Positions 8,615-20,743 of a stretch of DNA of 64,000 nt are shown piece after piece. The stretch lies in assembly GCF_005877055.1 (NCBI RefSeq), contig NZ_CP039424.1:1240001-1304000 (forward strand), read 5' to 3'. The DNA is from Citricoccus sp. SGAir0253 (GTDB taxonomy: Bacteria; Actinomycetota; Actinomycetes; Actinomycetales; Micrococcaceae). The notes beneath the pieces were generated by a model, which worked only from the letters and a program-made list of their open reading frames with translations, searched no databases and had not been told where the DNA came from. How positions within the stretch are numbered: the first letter of the stretch is position 1; each line of letters starts with the position of its first letter. Both the position numbers and the translations under genes were made by a program.

Positions 8615-10030
8615 TCAGCCGGCCGCGGGTCCGCGCCGGCCCGGCACGAGGTCCGCGGTGTCCGCCGTGGGCGGGAGCGCGGGCGGGGCGCCGGGCCGGT
8701 CAACGGTCCCGACGCCGGCACGCTCGGCCGCCGCGCCGAGCTCGAGGTCGAGCCGCTCGTGGCGGATCCGGTAGTCGACGTACAGCAGGGCCGCCACGCA
8801 GCAGGTGTACGCGCGGGCCACCGCGTTGACGAGGGCCGAGATCCCCACGCCCAGGACCAGCCACGTCCGGTCCGCGGCGAGGAACTGGTCGGTGGACACG
8901 GGATCGAGGACGCCCGTGGGCAGGCCACCGGCCATCGAGAGGGGAGTGGTGACGACGGAGGAGACGACGCCCACGACCACGCTGACCAGCAGGACGACGC
9001 CCAGGGTGCGCCACCAGTGCCCGCGGGTGAGGGACCAGGACCGGCCGATCGCCCGGAACGGCCCGTGCTGCTCCACGGCCGCCGCGGAGGGGGCCAGCAG
9101 GAGACGGACGGCCAGCCAGAGGCCGAGCGCGCCCAGGGCCATCGCCACGAGGGTCGTCAGCACCCACAGCTGCCCCGGGGCCGTCGCGTCGGGATCGGCG
9201 AACGCGCTCACCACGGCCACCACGCTGACGACCAGCACGGCCAGGAGCATGGCCACGGCCACCAGGACGACGACCCCGTAGAGCGCGCCCAGCCCGGCCA
9301 GCGACCAGGCCTGCCGCCCCGTGAGTCGCCAGGCCTGCCCCAGGGAGGTGCGCAACCCGGCGGCGGCGCGGAGCGCCACGACCGACAGCACGCCCTGCGT
9401 GAGGACCGTCGTGATCCCGCCGGCCAGGCCCGCCAGGAGCAGCAGGCCCAGTGAGCCGACCAGGCGGCCGAGGAGGGCCTGTGCCGCCGGGCCGCCGGCG
9501 ACGGGATCGATCCCGGACCGCTCGAGCGCGGCGAGCCCCAGGGTGGCGTCGAGGAAGCCCGTCATGGCGAGGACCACGAGGGCGACCTCCAGCACGGCGA
9601 CGAGCACGGACGTGCCGAGCGTGGCGGCCGCGCTGCGCCGGATGGTGGCGAAGGACCCGCCCAGGAGGTCCGCGAGGGTGAGCGGGACGAGCGGGATGGT
9701 CCCGGGGCGGGGCATGGGCGCGCCGCCGGACCCGGAGGGGTACGGGACGGCCCCGGAGGGTGACGGCTGGGCCGGGACGCCGTAGGGGCCGTACGGAGAG
9801 CCGGCGCCGTATCCCCCGGGGGTTCCGTAGGGCGAGCCGGCCTCGTACCCCGCAGGGGGGCCGTAGGGGGGCCCGGCCTCGAACCCTGCGGTGGGGCCGT
9901 ACGGCGACGGCCGGTCGCCCGGGGCGTGGGGCGGGAGCGGCGGCGGTGCCGCGTGGCCGTCCCCCGGGGTGCCGGGCTCGCCGGGTCGGTCGTCGTGCGG
10001 TTGCTGGTCCCTGTCCATCGGTCGGTCCAT
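8615..10030 (-). CDS. Polytopic membrane protein with Pro/Gly/Tyr-rich N-terminus (glycerophosphodiester phosphodiesterase membrane-domain-like)
   Basis: 471 residues from the preferred start. Residues 1 to about 120 are a cytoplasmic-looking tail with YGPxxG repeats (FEAGPPYGPPAGYEAGSPYG and similar). About six hydrophobic segments follow, from LGTSVLVAVLEVALVVLAMT through SALVNAVARAYTCCVAALLY. The linker LLAPSAAAVEQHGPFRAIGRS followed by SLTRGHWWRTLGVVLLVSVV is typical of the actinobacterial membrane family often annotated as glycerophosphoryl diester phosphodiesterase membrane domain; no catalytic domain is present. ATG 10030 was preferred because GAGGGGG lies about 6 nt upstream; ATG 10057 and 10105 are alternatives. 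It is divergent from mtrA. Function unknown. Confidence 0.72.
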   Translation of the reverse strand: MDRPMDRDQQPHDDRPGEPGTPGDGHAAPPPLPPHAPGDRPSPYGPTAGFEAGPPYGPPAGYEAGSPYGTPGGYGAGSPYGPYGVPAQPSPSGAVPYPSGSGGAPMPRPGTIPLVPLTLADLLGGSFATIRRSAAATLGTSVLVAVLEVALVVLAMTGFLDATLGLAALERSGIDPVAGGPAAQALLGRLVGSLGLLLLAGLAGGITTVLTQGVLSVVALRAAAGLRTSLGQAWRLTGRQAWSLAGLGALYGVVVLVAVAMLLAVLVVSVVAVVSAFADPDATAPGQLWVLTTLVAMALGALGLWLAVRLLLAPSAAAVEQHGPFRAIGRSWSLTRGHWWRTLGVVLLVSVVVGVVSSVVTTPLSMAGGLPTGVLDPVSTDQFLAADRTWLVLGVGISALVNAVARAYTCCVAALLYVDYRIRHERLDLELGAAAERAGVGTVDRPGAPPALPPTADTADLVPGRRGPAAG

Positions 10031-10118
10031 CGGCTGGCCCCCTCGGCTCTCCGGCATCGTGGTCCCGGGCACGCCGGGCCGGCGGGCCCGGAACCGCCGG
10101 AGCACCCCCGTGGGACCG

Positions 10119-10154
10119 ACTATATCGGCCGTGTACCCACGGGTCGGATAGGGT
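10119..10154. promoter_or_regulatory. Divergent promoter region of mtrA and the membrane-protein gene
   Basis: On the plus strand TAGGGT at 10149-10154 is a candidate -10 for mtrA, leaving a leader of about 100 nt. On the minus strand TATAGT at 10124-10119 is a candidate -10 for the membrane-protein gene. CCGACTATATCGG here is a small inverted repeat that could be a regulator site. The area is locally AT-richer than its flanks. Confidence 0.4.
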
Positions 10155-10264
10155 GGTACAGATGGCCGCTCGGGCCGGTCCGGACGGGCCGCCGGGCGGG
10201 CGCGACGGCCGGCGCGGGCCCGCCGTCGGTGCGAGAGACCTGACGGACGGGGAGGAAGTATCCG

Positions 10265-10942
10265 GTGAAGGCCAGAATCCTGGTGGTCGACGACGACGAG
10301 GCACTGTCGGAGATGATCGGCATCGTGCTGCGCAACGACGGCTTCGAGCCGACGTTCTGCGCGGACGGCGCCCAGGCGCTGGACATGTTCCGCTCCTCAC
10401 GCCCCGACCTGGTCCTGCTGGACCTCATGCTGCCCGGCATGGACGGGATCGAGGTCTGCCAGGCCATCCGCGCCGAGTCGGACACGCCCATCGTCATGCT
10501 CACCGCGAAGTCGGACACCTCCGACGTCGTGCGCGGGCTCGAGGCCGGCGCCGACGACTACGTGCCCAAGCCCTTCAAGCCCGCCGAGCTGGTGGCCCGC
10601 GTCCGGGCGCGGCTCCGCGAGGGCGAGCAGCGCGCGCCGGAGACGCTGAAGATCTCCGACCTCACGATCGACGTGGCCGGGCACCAGGTGACCCGGGGGG
10701 ACGGGGTCATCCAGCTCACCCCGCTGGAGTTCGACCTGCTCGTGGCCCTGGCCCGCAAGCCGTGGCAGGTGTTCACCCGGGAGATGCTCCTGGAGGAGGT
10801 CTGGGGCTACCGCCACCAGGCGGACACCCGCCTCGTCAACGTGCACGTCCAGCGGCTCCGGTCCAAGGTCGAGAAGGACCCGGAGAAGCCGGAGGTCGTC
10901 CTGACCGTCCGCGGCGTCGGGTACAAGGCGGGCCAGAGCTGA
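10265..10942 (+). CDS. mtrA: Response regulator MtrA
   Basis: 225 residues, OmpR/PhoB class. The receiver domain (1-115) has the acidic pair D9-D10, phospho-acceptor D53 in LVLLDLMLPGMDG, T80 and K102 in DDYVPKPFKP. The winged-helix DNA-binding domain (130-225) carries LTPLEFDLLVALARKPWQVF and the end VLTVRGVGYKAGQS. In actinobacteria MtrA couples envelope state to division, cell-wall hydrolase and replication genes. GTG 10265 follows GGAGGAAGTATCCG, a strong ribosome site at 10251-10255. mtrB begins 1 nt after the stop. Synteny with mtrB and lpqB makes the naming secure. Confidence 0.97.
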   Translation: MKARILVVDDDEALSEMIGIVLRNDGFEPTFCADGAQALDMFRSSRPDLVLLDLMLPGMDGIEVCQAIRAESDTPIVMLTAKSDTSDVVRGLEAGADDYVPKPFKPAELVARVRARLREGEQRAPETLKISDLTIDVAGHQVTRGDGVIQLTPLEFDLLVALARKPWQVFTREMLLEEVWGYRHQADTRLVNVHVQRLRSKVEKDPEKPEVVLTVRGVGYKAGQS

Positions 10943-10943
10943 G

Positions 10944-12710
10944 GTGACCACGGGCCCCGTGACCGCCCCCGAGCAGGCGGACGCCGTCAGCTCCGGCCGC
11001 GGGTCTCGGGTCCGTACCGCGGCGGGGGCGTCGTGGCGCGCCGTGCACCGGCGGTGGTCGGCGTCCCTGCAGCTGCGCACCGTGGTCATCACGGCCGTGC
11101 TGACCATGGTCTCGGCCGCCGTGCTGGCGCTCTTCCTCACCCAGCAGATCACCTCCGGGCTCTTCCAGTCGCGCTTCGACCAGGTCGAGGCCGAGTCCAC
11201 GCGCGGGCTCAGCCAGGCGCGGTCGATCTTCGACAACAGCGTGTCCTCGGACCCCGAGGACACCGTCCAGCTCGTCGAGGACACGCTGAACTCCCTCGCG
11301 GGGCAGACCGGGGCCACCGTCAACCGCGACCTGCTGCTCGTCCCGCTGGAGGAGTCGCAGAACCTCTACGTGGGCACGCGCTACACCGGCAACCTCGGCG
11401 CCGAGGTGATCCCGCCGGAGCTGGTGCAGGCCGTGCAGGACGGCACCGGCACCTACTGGCAGTCCATCGCGCTGCCGGACCCCGACGGCGGCACCTCGCC
11501 CGGCCTCGCCTTCGGCAGCCGCGTGACCCTGCCGCCCGGCAACGTCTACGCCCTGTACATGGTCTACGACCTCTCCAGCGTGCAGGAGACCCTGGACTAC
11601 CTGATGCGGGTGCTCGTGGTGGCCGGGGTGATGCTGGTGATGATGAACTCCCTCATCGCCGTGTACGTCACCCGCTCCGTGGTCCGCCCCGTCAGCCAGG
11701 CCGCGTCCACCGCCGAGTCCCTGTCCTCCGGCGACCTCACGGTGCGCATGCCCGTGCACGGCGAGGACGAGATGGCCCGGCTGGGGACCTCGTTCAACGC
11801 CATGGCGGACAACATCCAGGACCAGATCACCCAGCTGGCCGAGCTGTCCCAGATGCAGCAGCGCTTCGTCTCCGACGTCTCCCACGAGCTGCGCACGCCC
11901 CTGACCACGGTGCGCATGGCGGCGGAGGTGCTCTACGAGTCCCGGGACGAGTTCGACGCCATCAACCGGCGCTCCACGGAGCTGCTGTACCACCAGGTCG
12001 AGCGCTTCCAGGCCCTGCTGGCCGACCTGCTGGAGATCACCCGCTTCGACGCCGGCGCCGCCACCATGGCCGCCGAGCGGACGGACCTGCTGCACCTGGC
12101 GGCCGACGTGGTGCTCACGGCGCAGCCGCTCGCGAACAAGGCGAACACGGAGGTGTACCTGGTGCCCCTGGCCAGCGACGTCACCGCGGACGTGGACCCG
12201 CGGCGGATCGAGCGCATCGTCCGCAACCTCGTGAACAACGCCATCGAGCACGGCGAGGGCCGCCCGGTGGACGTGCTCGTGGGCTCGGACGAGGACACGG
12301 TCGCCGTGGTGGTGCGGGACCACGGCATCGGCATGTCCGAGGAGCAGGCCTCGCGCGTGTTCGACCGGTTCTGGCGCGCCGATCCCGCCCGGGCCCGCAC
12401 CACGGGAGGGTCGGGGCTCGGCCTGTCGATCGCCACCGAGGACACCCGGCTGCACAACGGCCGGCTCGACGCGTGGGGCGTGCTCGGGGACGGGTCCGCC
12501 TTCCGGCTGACCCTCCCGCGGCACCGCGGCGGGACGGTGGGGGAGTCCTCCCCGCTCGCCCTGCCGCCGGCGTACACGGAGGACCAGCGGCGCCTGCCCT
12601 CCGAGATCGAGCCGGCGGAGGCGGCGGCCCCGGCCCTGCCGGACCGCGTGCACGAGCAGTCCCTGCGGCACCCCCGGCCCGAGGGCGGCGCGGCGGAGGA
12701 CCGGCCGTGA
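10944..12710 (+). CDS. mtrB: Sensor histidine kinase MtrB
   Basis: 588 residues. TM1 lies at about 47-67 and TM2 at about 221-243, enclosing an extracytoplasmic sensor domain of about 150 residues. HAMP follows (SLSSGDLTVRMPVHGEDEMA), then the HisKA box FVSDVSHELRTPLTTVRMAA with phospho-acceptor H314, then an ATPase domain with NLVNNAIEHGEG (N box), DHGIGM (G1) and GGSGLGLSIA (G2). The C-terminal 70 residues are a Pro/Ala/Glu tail. GTG 10944 nearly abuts mtrA. The end overlaps lpqB (GTGA), indicating coupled synthesis with the lipoprotein reported to modulate MtrB activity. Confidence 0.96.
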   Translation: MTTGPVTAPEQADAVSSGRGSRVRTAAGASWRAVHRRWSASLQLRTVVITAVLTMVSAAVLALFLTQQITSGLFQSRFDQVEAESTRGLSQARSIFDNSVSSDPEDTVQLVEDTLNSLAGQTGATVNRDLLLVPLEESQNLYVGTRYTGNLGAEVIPPELVQAVQDGTGTYWQSIALPDPDGGTSPGLAFGSRVTLPPGNVYALYMVYDLSSVQETLDYLMRVLVVAGVMLVMMNSLIAVYVTRSVVRPVSQAASTAESLSSGDLTVRMPVHGEDEMARLGTSFNAMADNIQDQITQLAELSQMQQRFVSDVSHELRTPLTTVRMAAEVLYESRDEFDAINRRSTELLYHQVERFQALLADLLEITRFDAGAATMAAERTDLLHLAADVVLTAQPLANKANTEVYLVPLASDVTADVDPRRIERIVRNLVNNAIEHGEGRPVDVLVGSDEDTVAVVVRDHGIGMSEEQASRVFDRFWRADPARARTTGGSGLGLSIATEDTRLHNGRLDAWGVLGDGSAFRLTLPRHRGGTVGESSPLALPPAYTEDQRRLPSEIEPAEAAAPALPDRVHEQSLRHPRPEGGAAEDRP

Positions 12711-14425
12711 GGCGGGCGACGGCGGCGCGCGGGGCGGGTGCCCGGTGGCGGTGGGTCGCGGCCCTGGTCGCCGCCCTGCTCGTGCTCGGCGGCTGCGCCC
12801 GCCTGCCCCAGGACGGGCCGGTGGGCACCTCGGAACCGCTGCCCGGCGACGAGAACCAGGTCAACTACACGTTCACCCCGGCCGGCCCCGCCCCGGGCGC
12901 CAGCCCCGACGAGATCATCCGCGGCTTCCTCACGGCCGGCACCGGCGTCCAGGACGACTACGCCACGGCACGCGAGTTCCTCACCGAGGACGCCGCGGCG
13001 TCCTGGGACCCGGGCGCCCGGACGCTCGTCTACACCTCGGAGCCCACGCTCGTGCCCTCGGCCTCGGACACCGTGTACACCGTCCAGATGGAGGTGGAGT
13101 CGGTGGTGGACGACCGCGGCATCATGAACCGGATGCCGGCCAACACCACGGAGGCCGCGGAGTTCGAGGTGGTCGAGCAGGACGGCGAGTGGCGCATCTC
13201 CCGCGCCCCCGCCGGCACCGTGCTCGAGTCGACCCAGTTCCGCGCGCTGTTCGGTTCCCACGAGCTGTACTTCTACGACCAGTCCTACCGGTACGCCGTC
13301 CCGGACCTGCGCTGGTTCCTGAACCGTCCCGGCACCGCCGCGGACGTCGTCGAGGCCCTGCTCGACGGCCCGGCCCCGTACCTGGAGGGCGCCGTGCGCT
13401 CCGCGTTCCCGGCCGGCTCGGAGCTGACCCGCCCCTCGGTGCCGATCAACTCGGGCGCGGCCAAGGTGGACCTGACGCGGCAGACGCTGGAGGGCGCCGA
13501 CCAGCTGGCCCGCCACCGGATGGAGCAGCAGCTGGACCTGACCCTGGGCGGGCTGAGCAGCGTCTCGTCCGTGGACCTGTCCATGGACCTGGACCCGCTC
13601 GACCTGGGCCCCGCCCCCGAGCAGTTCACCCCCGCCACGGTGAACCCCGGCGTGGGGTCCACCCAGGTGGCCGTGGCCGACGGCCAGCTCGTCTACTACG
13701 AGGGTGACGCGGCGGTGCCCGTCGGGGGACTGCGCCTCGACCCGGCCGAGCCGCCCGTGCTGCCGGCCATGTCCCTCGACGGCACGCGCTTCTCCTTCCT
13801 CGACCGCGACCGGAGCGTGCTGCGCTCGGCGGGGACGGACGGGTCGAGCCGGGTCGACCTCGAGGGCAGGGACCTGACGCGGCCGAGCTACGACCTCGCG
13901 GGGTGGACCTGGACGGTGGACCACGCCCAGGGCACCCGCGTCATGGCCATGGACTCGGAGTCCGGCTCGGAGGCCACCGAGATCAGTGCCGAGTGGATCG
14001 GGGACCGGAGGGTCACCTCGCTGCGGATCTCCCGCGACGGAACCCGGGCGGCGATCGTGGCCGGCGAGGGCTCGTCCTCGCACCTGTACCTCTCGGGCGT
14101 CATCCGGGACTCCTCGGGCGTGCCGCGGGGCCTGGGCACCCCGGTGCGCCTGGAGCCGACCGTCCCGGTGCGGGAGGTCACGTGGCTCTCCGACGAGGAG
14201 CTGGTCGTGGCGGCGACGAGCGCCAACCAGCCCGTCGAGGCGCAGATCGTGGGCCTGGACGGCTCGCTCGTGACCCTGAAGCCCCTGCTGGGCATGACCG
14301 GGTTCTCCACGGGCCCGGGGGACAACCCCATCTACGCGGAGACCTCCGAGGCGGTCCACGCCCTGGCGGGCTCGACCTGGCGCTCCCAGGCCGGGGTGGC
14401 CCACGACCTGGCCTTCCCCGGCTGA
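12707..14425 (+). CDS. lpqB: Lipoprotein LpqB
   Basis: 572 residues. The signal peptide WVAALVAALLVLGGC ends in a lipobox with the lipidated cysteine C30. The middle portion is a GerMN-like domain (ATAREFLTEDAAASWDPGAR, then PYLEGAVRSAFPAGSELTRP); the C-terminal half is a beta-propeller-like region (SLDGTRFSFLDRDRSVLRSA). LpqB is known to interact with the extracellular part of MtrB and to affect MtrA phosphorylation and peptidoglycan homeostasis. The GTG start overlaps the mtrB stop by 4 nt, placing it third in the operon. Confidence 0.95.
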   Translation: MRRATAARGAGARWRWVAALVAALLVLGGCARLPQDGPVGTSEPLPGDENQVNYTFTPAGPAPGASPDEIIRGFLTAGTGVQDDYATAREFLTEDAAASWDPGARTLVYTSEPTLVPSASDTVYTVQMEVESVVDDRGIMNRMPANTTEAAEFEVVEQDGEWRISRAPAGTVLESTQFRALFGSHELYFYDQSYRYAVPDLRWFLNRPGTAADVVEALLDGPAPYLEGAVRSAFPAGSELTRPSVPINSGAAKVDLTRQTLEGADQLARHRMEQQLDLTLGGLSSVSSVDLSMDLDPLDLGPAPEQFTPATVNPGVGSTQVAVADGQLVYYEGDAAVPVGGLRLDPAEPPVLPAMSLDGTRFSFLDRDRSVLRSAGTDGSSRVDLEGRDLTRPSYDLAGWTWTVDHAQGTRVMAMDSESGSEATEISAEWIGDRRVTSLRISRDGTRAAIVAGEGSSSHLYLSGVIRDSSGVPRGLGTPVRLEPTVPVREVTWLSDEELVVAATSANQPVEAQIVGLDGSLVTLKPLLGMTGFSTGPGDNPIYAETSEAVHALAGSTWRSQAGVAHDLAFPG

Positions 14426-14557
14426 TCCGGGGCGGCCGGCCCGGCCCCGTGGGGACCGCCACCCGCCCGGAACTGCACCGGCGCCCGGACCGGCGTGTCG
14501 CGCCCCCGAGCGGGCGGCGGGCGCCGGGGCCCGCGGGGCGGCGGGGAGCATGGGGGC

Positions 14558-15550
14558 ATGAGCCCGTTGCCGCCGCGCCTGGCCGCCCTGCTGGACCGTG
14601 CCTCCCATGAGCCGGCGGTCCGTGCCCTGGGCGCCGCCGCCGCGGAGCTGACCGGCGTGCTGCTGCCGGCCCACTGCGCGGTGTGCGGCGTGCGCGACGG
14701 CACGGTGTGCCCGGGGTGCGCCCCGGAGCTCACAGCGTCCCTGCTGCACCCCTACCGCGCCGAGGGCGAGGCCGCCGCCCTGCCCCTCCTCGCCGGGGAA
14801 GCGGACCGGGACCCGGTGCCGCTGCCCGTCGTGGCCGCCGGGCGCTACGGCGGCGCCCTGGCCCGGGCGGTCCTGGCCTTCAAGGACCATGGCCGGACGC
14901 CCGTGGGCGCTGCCCTGCGGCCCGCGGTCCACCGGGCGCTGGCGGCGGCGCCGGGCCTGGGGCTCCTCGCTCCGGGGGGCGCTCCGGAGGCGGATGCCCC
15001 GCGCGGTCCGCTCGACGCGGGCCCTCCCCGATCCGCCGGGCGGGGGTTCCCCGGCGTCCGGAGTGGCCCCGCGGCCGGGCCGTTGCTCCTCGTGCCCGTG
15101 CCCGCGAGCGCGGCGGGCTTCCGCCGCCGCGGCTACGACCCCGTGGCGGAGCTGCTGGCCGGACCGCTCCCGCCCGGTTGGCGCCTCGCGCCCGGCCTGC
15201 TCCGCGGTGCCCCGCCGACCCGGAGGCCACCGGGGCCGTGGACGGGTGGCGCCCGGGCGGACGGGACGGCGGCCCGGACGGGGTCACCCGCGGCCGGGGC
15301 CAGCCACGCCGGGGCGGCCGCCCACCACCGGCGGCGGCGCAGCACCGGGCGGTTCCGCGCGACCGCCCGGTCCGGTCCGGCGCGGGGCGCCGGGGTGGTC
15401 CTCTTCGACGACGTCATGACCACCGGCGCGACGCTCGCGGCGGCCTGGCGCGCCCTCGACGCCGTCGGCCTCGCTCCCTGTGGGGCGGTGGTCCTGGCGG
15501 CGGTGACGGCCCCCGGGACCCCGGCCGACAGGGGTCTTAACTCCGGATGA
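14558..15550 (+). CDS. ComF family amidophosphoribosyltransferase-like protein
   Basis: 330 residues, longer than the usual 230-250 because of a low-complexity insertion at about 225-275. The N-terminal zinc-finger-like cluster is HCAVCGVRDGTVCPGC (about 45-60). The phosphoribosyltransferase fold has LLLVPVPASAAGFRRRGYDP and the PRPP loop VVLFDDVMTTGATLAAAWRA near 290. ComF proteins act in DNA uptake or processing in some bacteria; in actinobacteria the gene is simply conserved between lpqB and hpf, as here. ATG 14558 was preferred because it follows GGGGAG. TAGGCT, a promoter for hpf, overlaps the downstream junction. Confidence 0.88.
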   Translation: MSPLPPRLAALLDRASHEPAVRALGAAAAELTGVLLPAHCAVCGVRDGTVCPGCAPELTASLLHPYRAEGEAAALPLLAGEADRDPVPLPVVAAGRYGGALARAVLAFKDHGRTPVGAALRPAVHRALAAAPGLGLLAPGGAPEADAPRGPLDAGPPRSAGRGFPGVRSGPAAGPLLLVPVPASAAGFRRRGYDPVAELLAGPLPPGWRLAPGLLRGAPPTRRPPGPWTGGARADGTAARTGSPAAGASHAGAAAHHRRRRSTGRFRATARSGPARGAGVVLFDDVMTTGATLAAAWRALDAVGLAPCGAVVLAAVTAPGTPADRGLNSG

Positions 15551-15559
15551 CGAACGTAC

Positions 15560-15565
15560 TAGGCT
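15560..15565 (+). promoter_or_regulatory. -10 element TAGGCT for hpf
   Basis: TAGGCT 10 nt after the comF-like stop, with a weak TTAACT at 15538-15543 as possible -35 (16-17 bp spacing). The predicted start near 15572 gives a leader of about 140 nt before hpf, unlike the leaderless genes nearby. Confidence 0.5.
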
Positions 15566-15595
15566 GGCGTCACGGACCCCGAGAGGGACCGTCGC

Positions 15596-15629
15596 CGGCG
15601 GCAGGAAGGAGGAGTTCTTCCCGCCGCCG
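15596..15629 (+). promoter_or_regulatory. Stem-loop in the hpf leader
   Basis: CGGCGGCAGGAAG (15596-15608) pairs with CTTCCCGCCGCCG (15617-15629) with a single mismatch around an 8-nt loop. It lies in the untranslated leader some 80 nt before the start codon, and the purine-rich GGAGGAG around the loop is partly sequestered. It is not followed by a U tract, so it is more likely a stability or translation element than a terminator. Confidence 0.45.
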
Positions 15630-15711
15630 ATGTGCATTAAGGAGCCGGCTCCCATCCGCGGTTCCCGGTGCAGCACATGTTCAACGGCCGCCTGGCCCTG
15701 AGGAGGACATC

Positions 15712-16392
15712 ATGACCATGGACGTCAGCTACGTTGCCCGCAACGTGTCCCTCCCGGATCGCTTCCGGGACTACGCCCAGGAGAAGTTCAGCAAGATCGA
15801 GCAGCTGTCGCAGCGTGCCCAGAGGCTGGAGATCAAGGTCACCAAGCAGGCGAACCACCGCCACTCGGATGGGAACCTCACCGTCGAGCTCACCGTCCAG
15901 GGCAAGGGCAAGGTGATCCGGGCCGAGGCGCAGGCCGACGACAAGTTCGCCGCCTTCGACCTCGCGTTCGGCAAGCTCCTGGAGCGGTTGCGGCGTCTCC
16001 GCGACCGGCAGAAGGACCGGCTGCACCAGCGCGTCTCCGTCGCTGATGCCACGGCCGCCCTGCCGGTCATCGACCCCGGCAGGTCCCTCGTGGACCAGGT
16101 GGTCGAGGAGCAGGCGGCGCAGGACGGCGTCACCGCGGAGTCGGACGGGCAGGCCCCCGTCAAGATCCGCAAGAAGGTCTTCCCCGCCCGCCCCGTGAGC
16201 GTCCACGACGCGGTCGACGCCATGGAGATGGTGGGCCACGACTTCTACCTCTTCATCGACGAGGACACCGGACAGCCCTCCGCGGTCTACCGGCGCAAGG
16301 GCTGGTCGTACGGCGTCATCACCCTCGACGCCGAGCACCCGGACGCCGAGCCCCAGGAGGAGGAGATCGGCTACCGGGCCGCCACCGTCTGA
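15712..16392 (+). CDS. hpf: Ribosome hibernation promoting factor, long form
   Basis: 226 residues. The N-terminal S30AE/sigma-54 modulation domain (1 to about 105; [45 protein letters not shown]) binds the 30S decoding site. The C-terminal domain (about 165-226; [20 protein letters not shown], then [20 protein letters not shown]) dimerises to form 100S ribosomes. Having both makes this the long HPF found in most bacteria outside gamma-proteobacteria. ATG 15712 follows GAGGAGGA at 7 nt or less; ATG 15718 is a weaker option. The long leader with its stem-loop and own promoter suggests growth-phase control. A terminator follows. Confidence 0.95.
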   Translation: MTMDVSYVARNVSLPDRFRDYAQEKFSKIEQLSQRAQRLEIKVTKQANHRHSDGNLTVELTVQGKGKVIRAEAQADDKFAAFDLAFGKLLERLRRLRDRQKDRLHQRVSVADATAALPVIDPGRSLVDQVVEEQAAQDGVTAESDGQAPVKIRKKVFPARPVSVHDAVDAMEMVGHDFYLFIDEDTGQPSAVYRRKGWSYGVITLDAEHPDAEPQEEEIGYRAATV

Positions 16393-16410
16393 GGCCCGCC
16401 GTACCCGCTC

Positions 16411-16444
16411 GGCAGTGCCCGTCCCGCCCGGGGCGGGCACTGCC
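16411..16444 (+). terminator. Stem-loop terminator after hpf
   Basis: GGCAGTGCCCG (16411-16421) pairs perfectly with CGGGCACTGCC (16434-16444), with further inner CCC/GGG pairing. No U tract follows, as is common for actinobacterial terminators. Confidence 0.6.
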
Positions 16445-16542
16445 CGTGTCCGGGGCGGCTCCCGGCGGTGCGCGGCCGAGCCGCCGCACCCGCCCCCGGG
16501 CGTCCCCGTCCCGCCGCAGCCCTCGACCGAGAGACCCTTCCC

Positions 16543-17850
16543 ATGCCCGCCACGCCACCACCGTCCTCGCCGCCGCTGCTGGGCCCCTCCGAGGTGCGCC
16601 GCACGGTCCTCGCCGCCCAGGTGCTGGACCGGGCCCGTCCGACCGGGCCGGCCGGCGCGCGCCGGCTCCGGTCGGTGCTCGAGCAGCTCAGCGTGCTCCA
16701 GGTCGACTCGGTCAACGTGCTGGCCCGGGCCCACTACGTCCCCCTGTACAGCCGGCTCGGTCCCTACGACACCGCCGCCCTGGACCGGCTCTCGCACCGC
16801 GCGCCGCGTCAGTGGACCGAGTACTGGGCGCACGAGGCCTCGCTCGTGCCCGTCCGCCTGCGCCCGGCCCTCGTGGCGGTGCAGCGCCGGACGTGGATGA
16901 CGGCGCGGGACCTGGACCCGCAGCTGCGGGAGGAGCTGTCCCGGCGGATCCTCGAGGTGCTCTCCGGCCCCCGGCCGCTGACCGCGCGCCAGGTGGAGGT
17001 CCGCCTGGGCGGCCACGGCCGCGCCGAGGGGCACTGGGGCTGGAACTGGTCGGTGGTCAAGCGAGTCCTGGAGGACCTGTTCGCCGCCGGCCTGGTGGCC
17101 AGCGCCGGGCGCACCGCCCAGTTCGAGCGCCGCTTCCTCGCGGCGGACCGCCTGCTGCCGGCCGCCGAGCTCCCCGAGCCGGGAGCGGCGGCCGTCGAGC
17201 TGGTCCGCGCCGCGTCCCGCGCGCTGGGGGTCGCCACGACCGCCTCCCTCGCGGACTACTACCGGATCACGGTCGCCCAGGCGCGCGACGCCGTCGGGCA
17301 CCTCCGGGGCGGCGGCGAACTCGAGCCGGTCCTCATGCCCGGCCCCCGCGGGACGGCCGTCCCGGGCTGGCGCCACCGCGAGGCGCGCACGCCGCGGCGC
17401 GCCACCGGCCGGGCCCTCGTCAGCCCCTTCGACCCCCTCGTCTTCCACCGTCCCCGCGTCGAGGCGCTGTTCGGGGTGCGCTACCGGATCGGCATCTACA
17501 CCCCGGCGGCGCGGCGCACCCGCGGGTACTACCCGCTGCTGTTCCTGCTCGGCGAGCGACTGGCCGCCCAGGTGGACCTCAAGGCCGACCGGTCCGCCGG
17601 CGTCCTGCGCGTGCAGGGCGCCTGGCCCGAGGACCCCGACGGCGTGCCCGGGGCCGCCCCAGGCCCCGCCACCGCGGCCCCCGGCCGCACCCGCGCCGCC
17701 GGGACCGGCCACGTCGCCGCGGAGCTCGCCGCCGAGCTGCGCGAGCTGGCCGGGTGGCTGGGACTGGGCGACGTCGTCGTCCCCCCGGACGCGCCCGGCC
17801 GGCTGGCGCCGGAACTGGCCCGGGCCTTGAGGAAGCTCCCAGCCAATTGA
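16543..17850 (+). CDS. YcaQ-like winged-helix protein (crosslink repair DNA glycosylase family)
   Basis: 435 residues from ATG 16543. Matches the HTH_42/YcaQ family, whose characterised members are DNA glycosylases that unhook interstrand crosslinks or toxin-alkylated bases. Seen: [20 protein letters not shown] at about 43-62, [31 protein letters not shown], and the C-terminal [20 protein letters not shown] with [25 protein letters not shown] is the nearest match to the active-site QxQ/QxD loop of the family, so catalysis is plausible but not proven. A Gly/Ala/Pro insertion lies near 370-390. An upstream in-frame start at 16468 exists but encodes low-complexity sequence. Confidence 0.8.
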   Translation: MPATPPPSSPPLLGPSEVRRTVLAAQVLDRARPTGPAGARRLRSVLEQLSVLQVDSVNVLARAHYVPLYSRLGPYDTAALDRLSHRAPRQWTEYWAHEASLVPVRLRPALVAVQRRTWMTARDLDPQLREELSRRILEVLSGPRPLTARQVEVRLGGHGRAEGHWGWNWSVVKRVLEDLFAAGLVASAGRTAQFERRFLAADRLLPAAELPEPGAAAVELVRAASRALGVATTASLADYYRITVAQARDAVGHLRGGGELEPVLMPGPRGTAVPGWRHREARTPRRATGRALVSPFDPLVFHRPRVEALFGVRYRIGIYTPAARRTRGYYPLLFLLGERLAAQVDLKADRSAGVLRVQGAWPEDPDGVPGAAPGPATAAPGRTRAAGTGHVAAELAAELRELAGWLGLGDVVVPPDAPGRLAPELARALRKLPAN

Positions 17851-17853
17851 CCG

Positions 17854-17859
17854 TAGACT
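17854..17859 (+). promoter_or_regulatory. -10 element TAGACT for secA
   Basis: TAGACT immediately after the YcaQ-like stop codon. A start near 17866 would give a leader of about 90 nt before the GTG of secA. Confidence 0.4.
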
Positions 17860-17957
17860 GGGCGGGTAGCCGGGACCGGGCCCACGGTCCCGCCCGGCCA
17901 CGCGAGCGCAACGCATACCGACGACCCCGGGCGCCGGGGAACAGGGAGTCCAGACAC

Positions 17958-20723
<2,766 letters not shown>

Positions 20724-20743
20724 GTCCCGGGCCGCGTGCGGGC

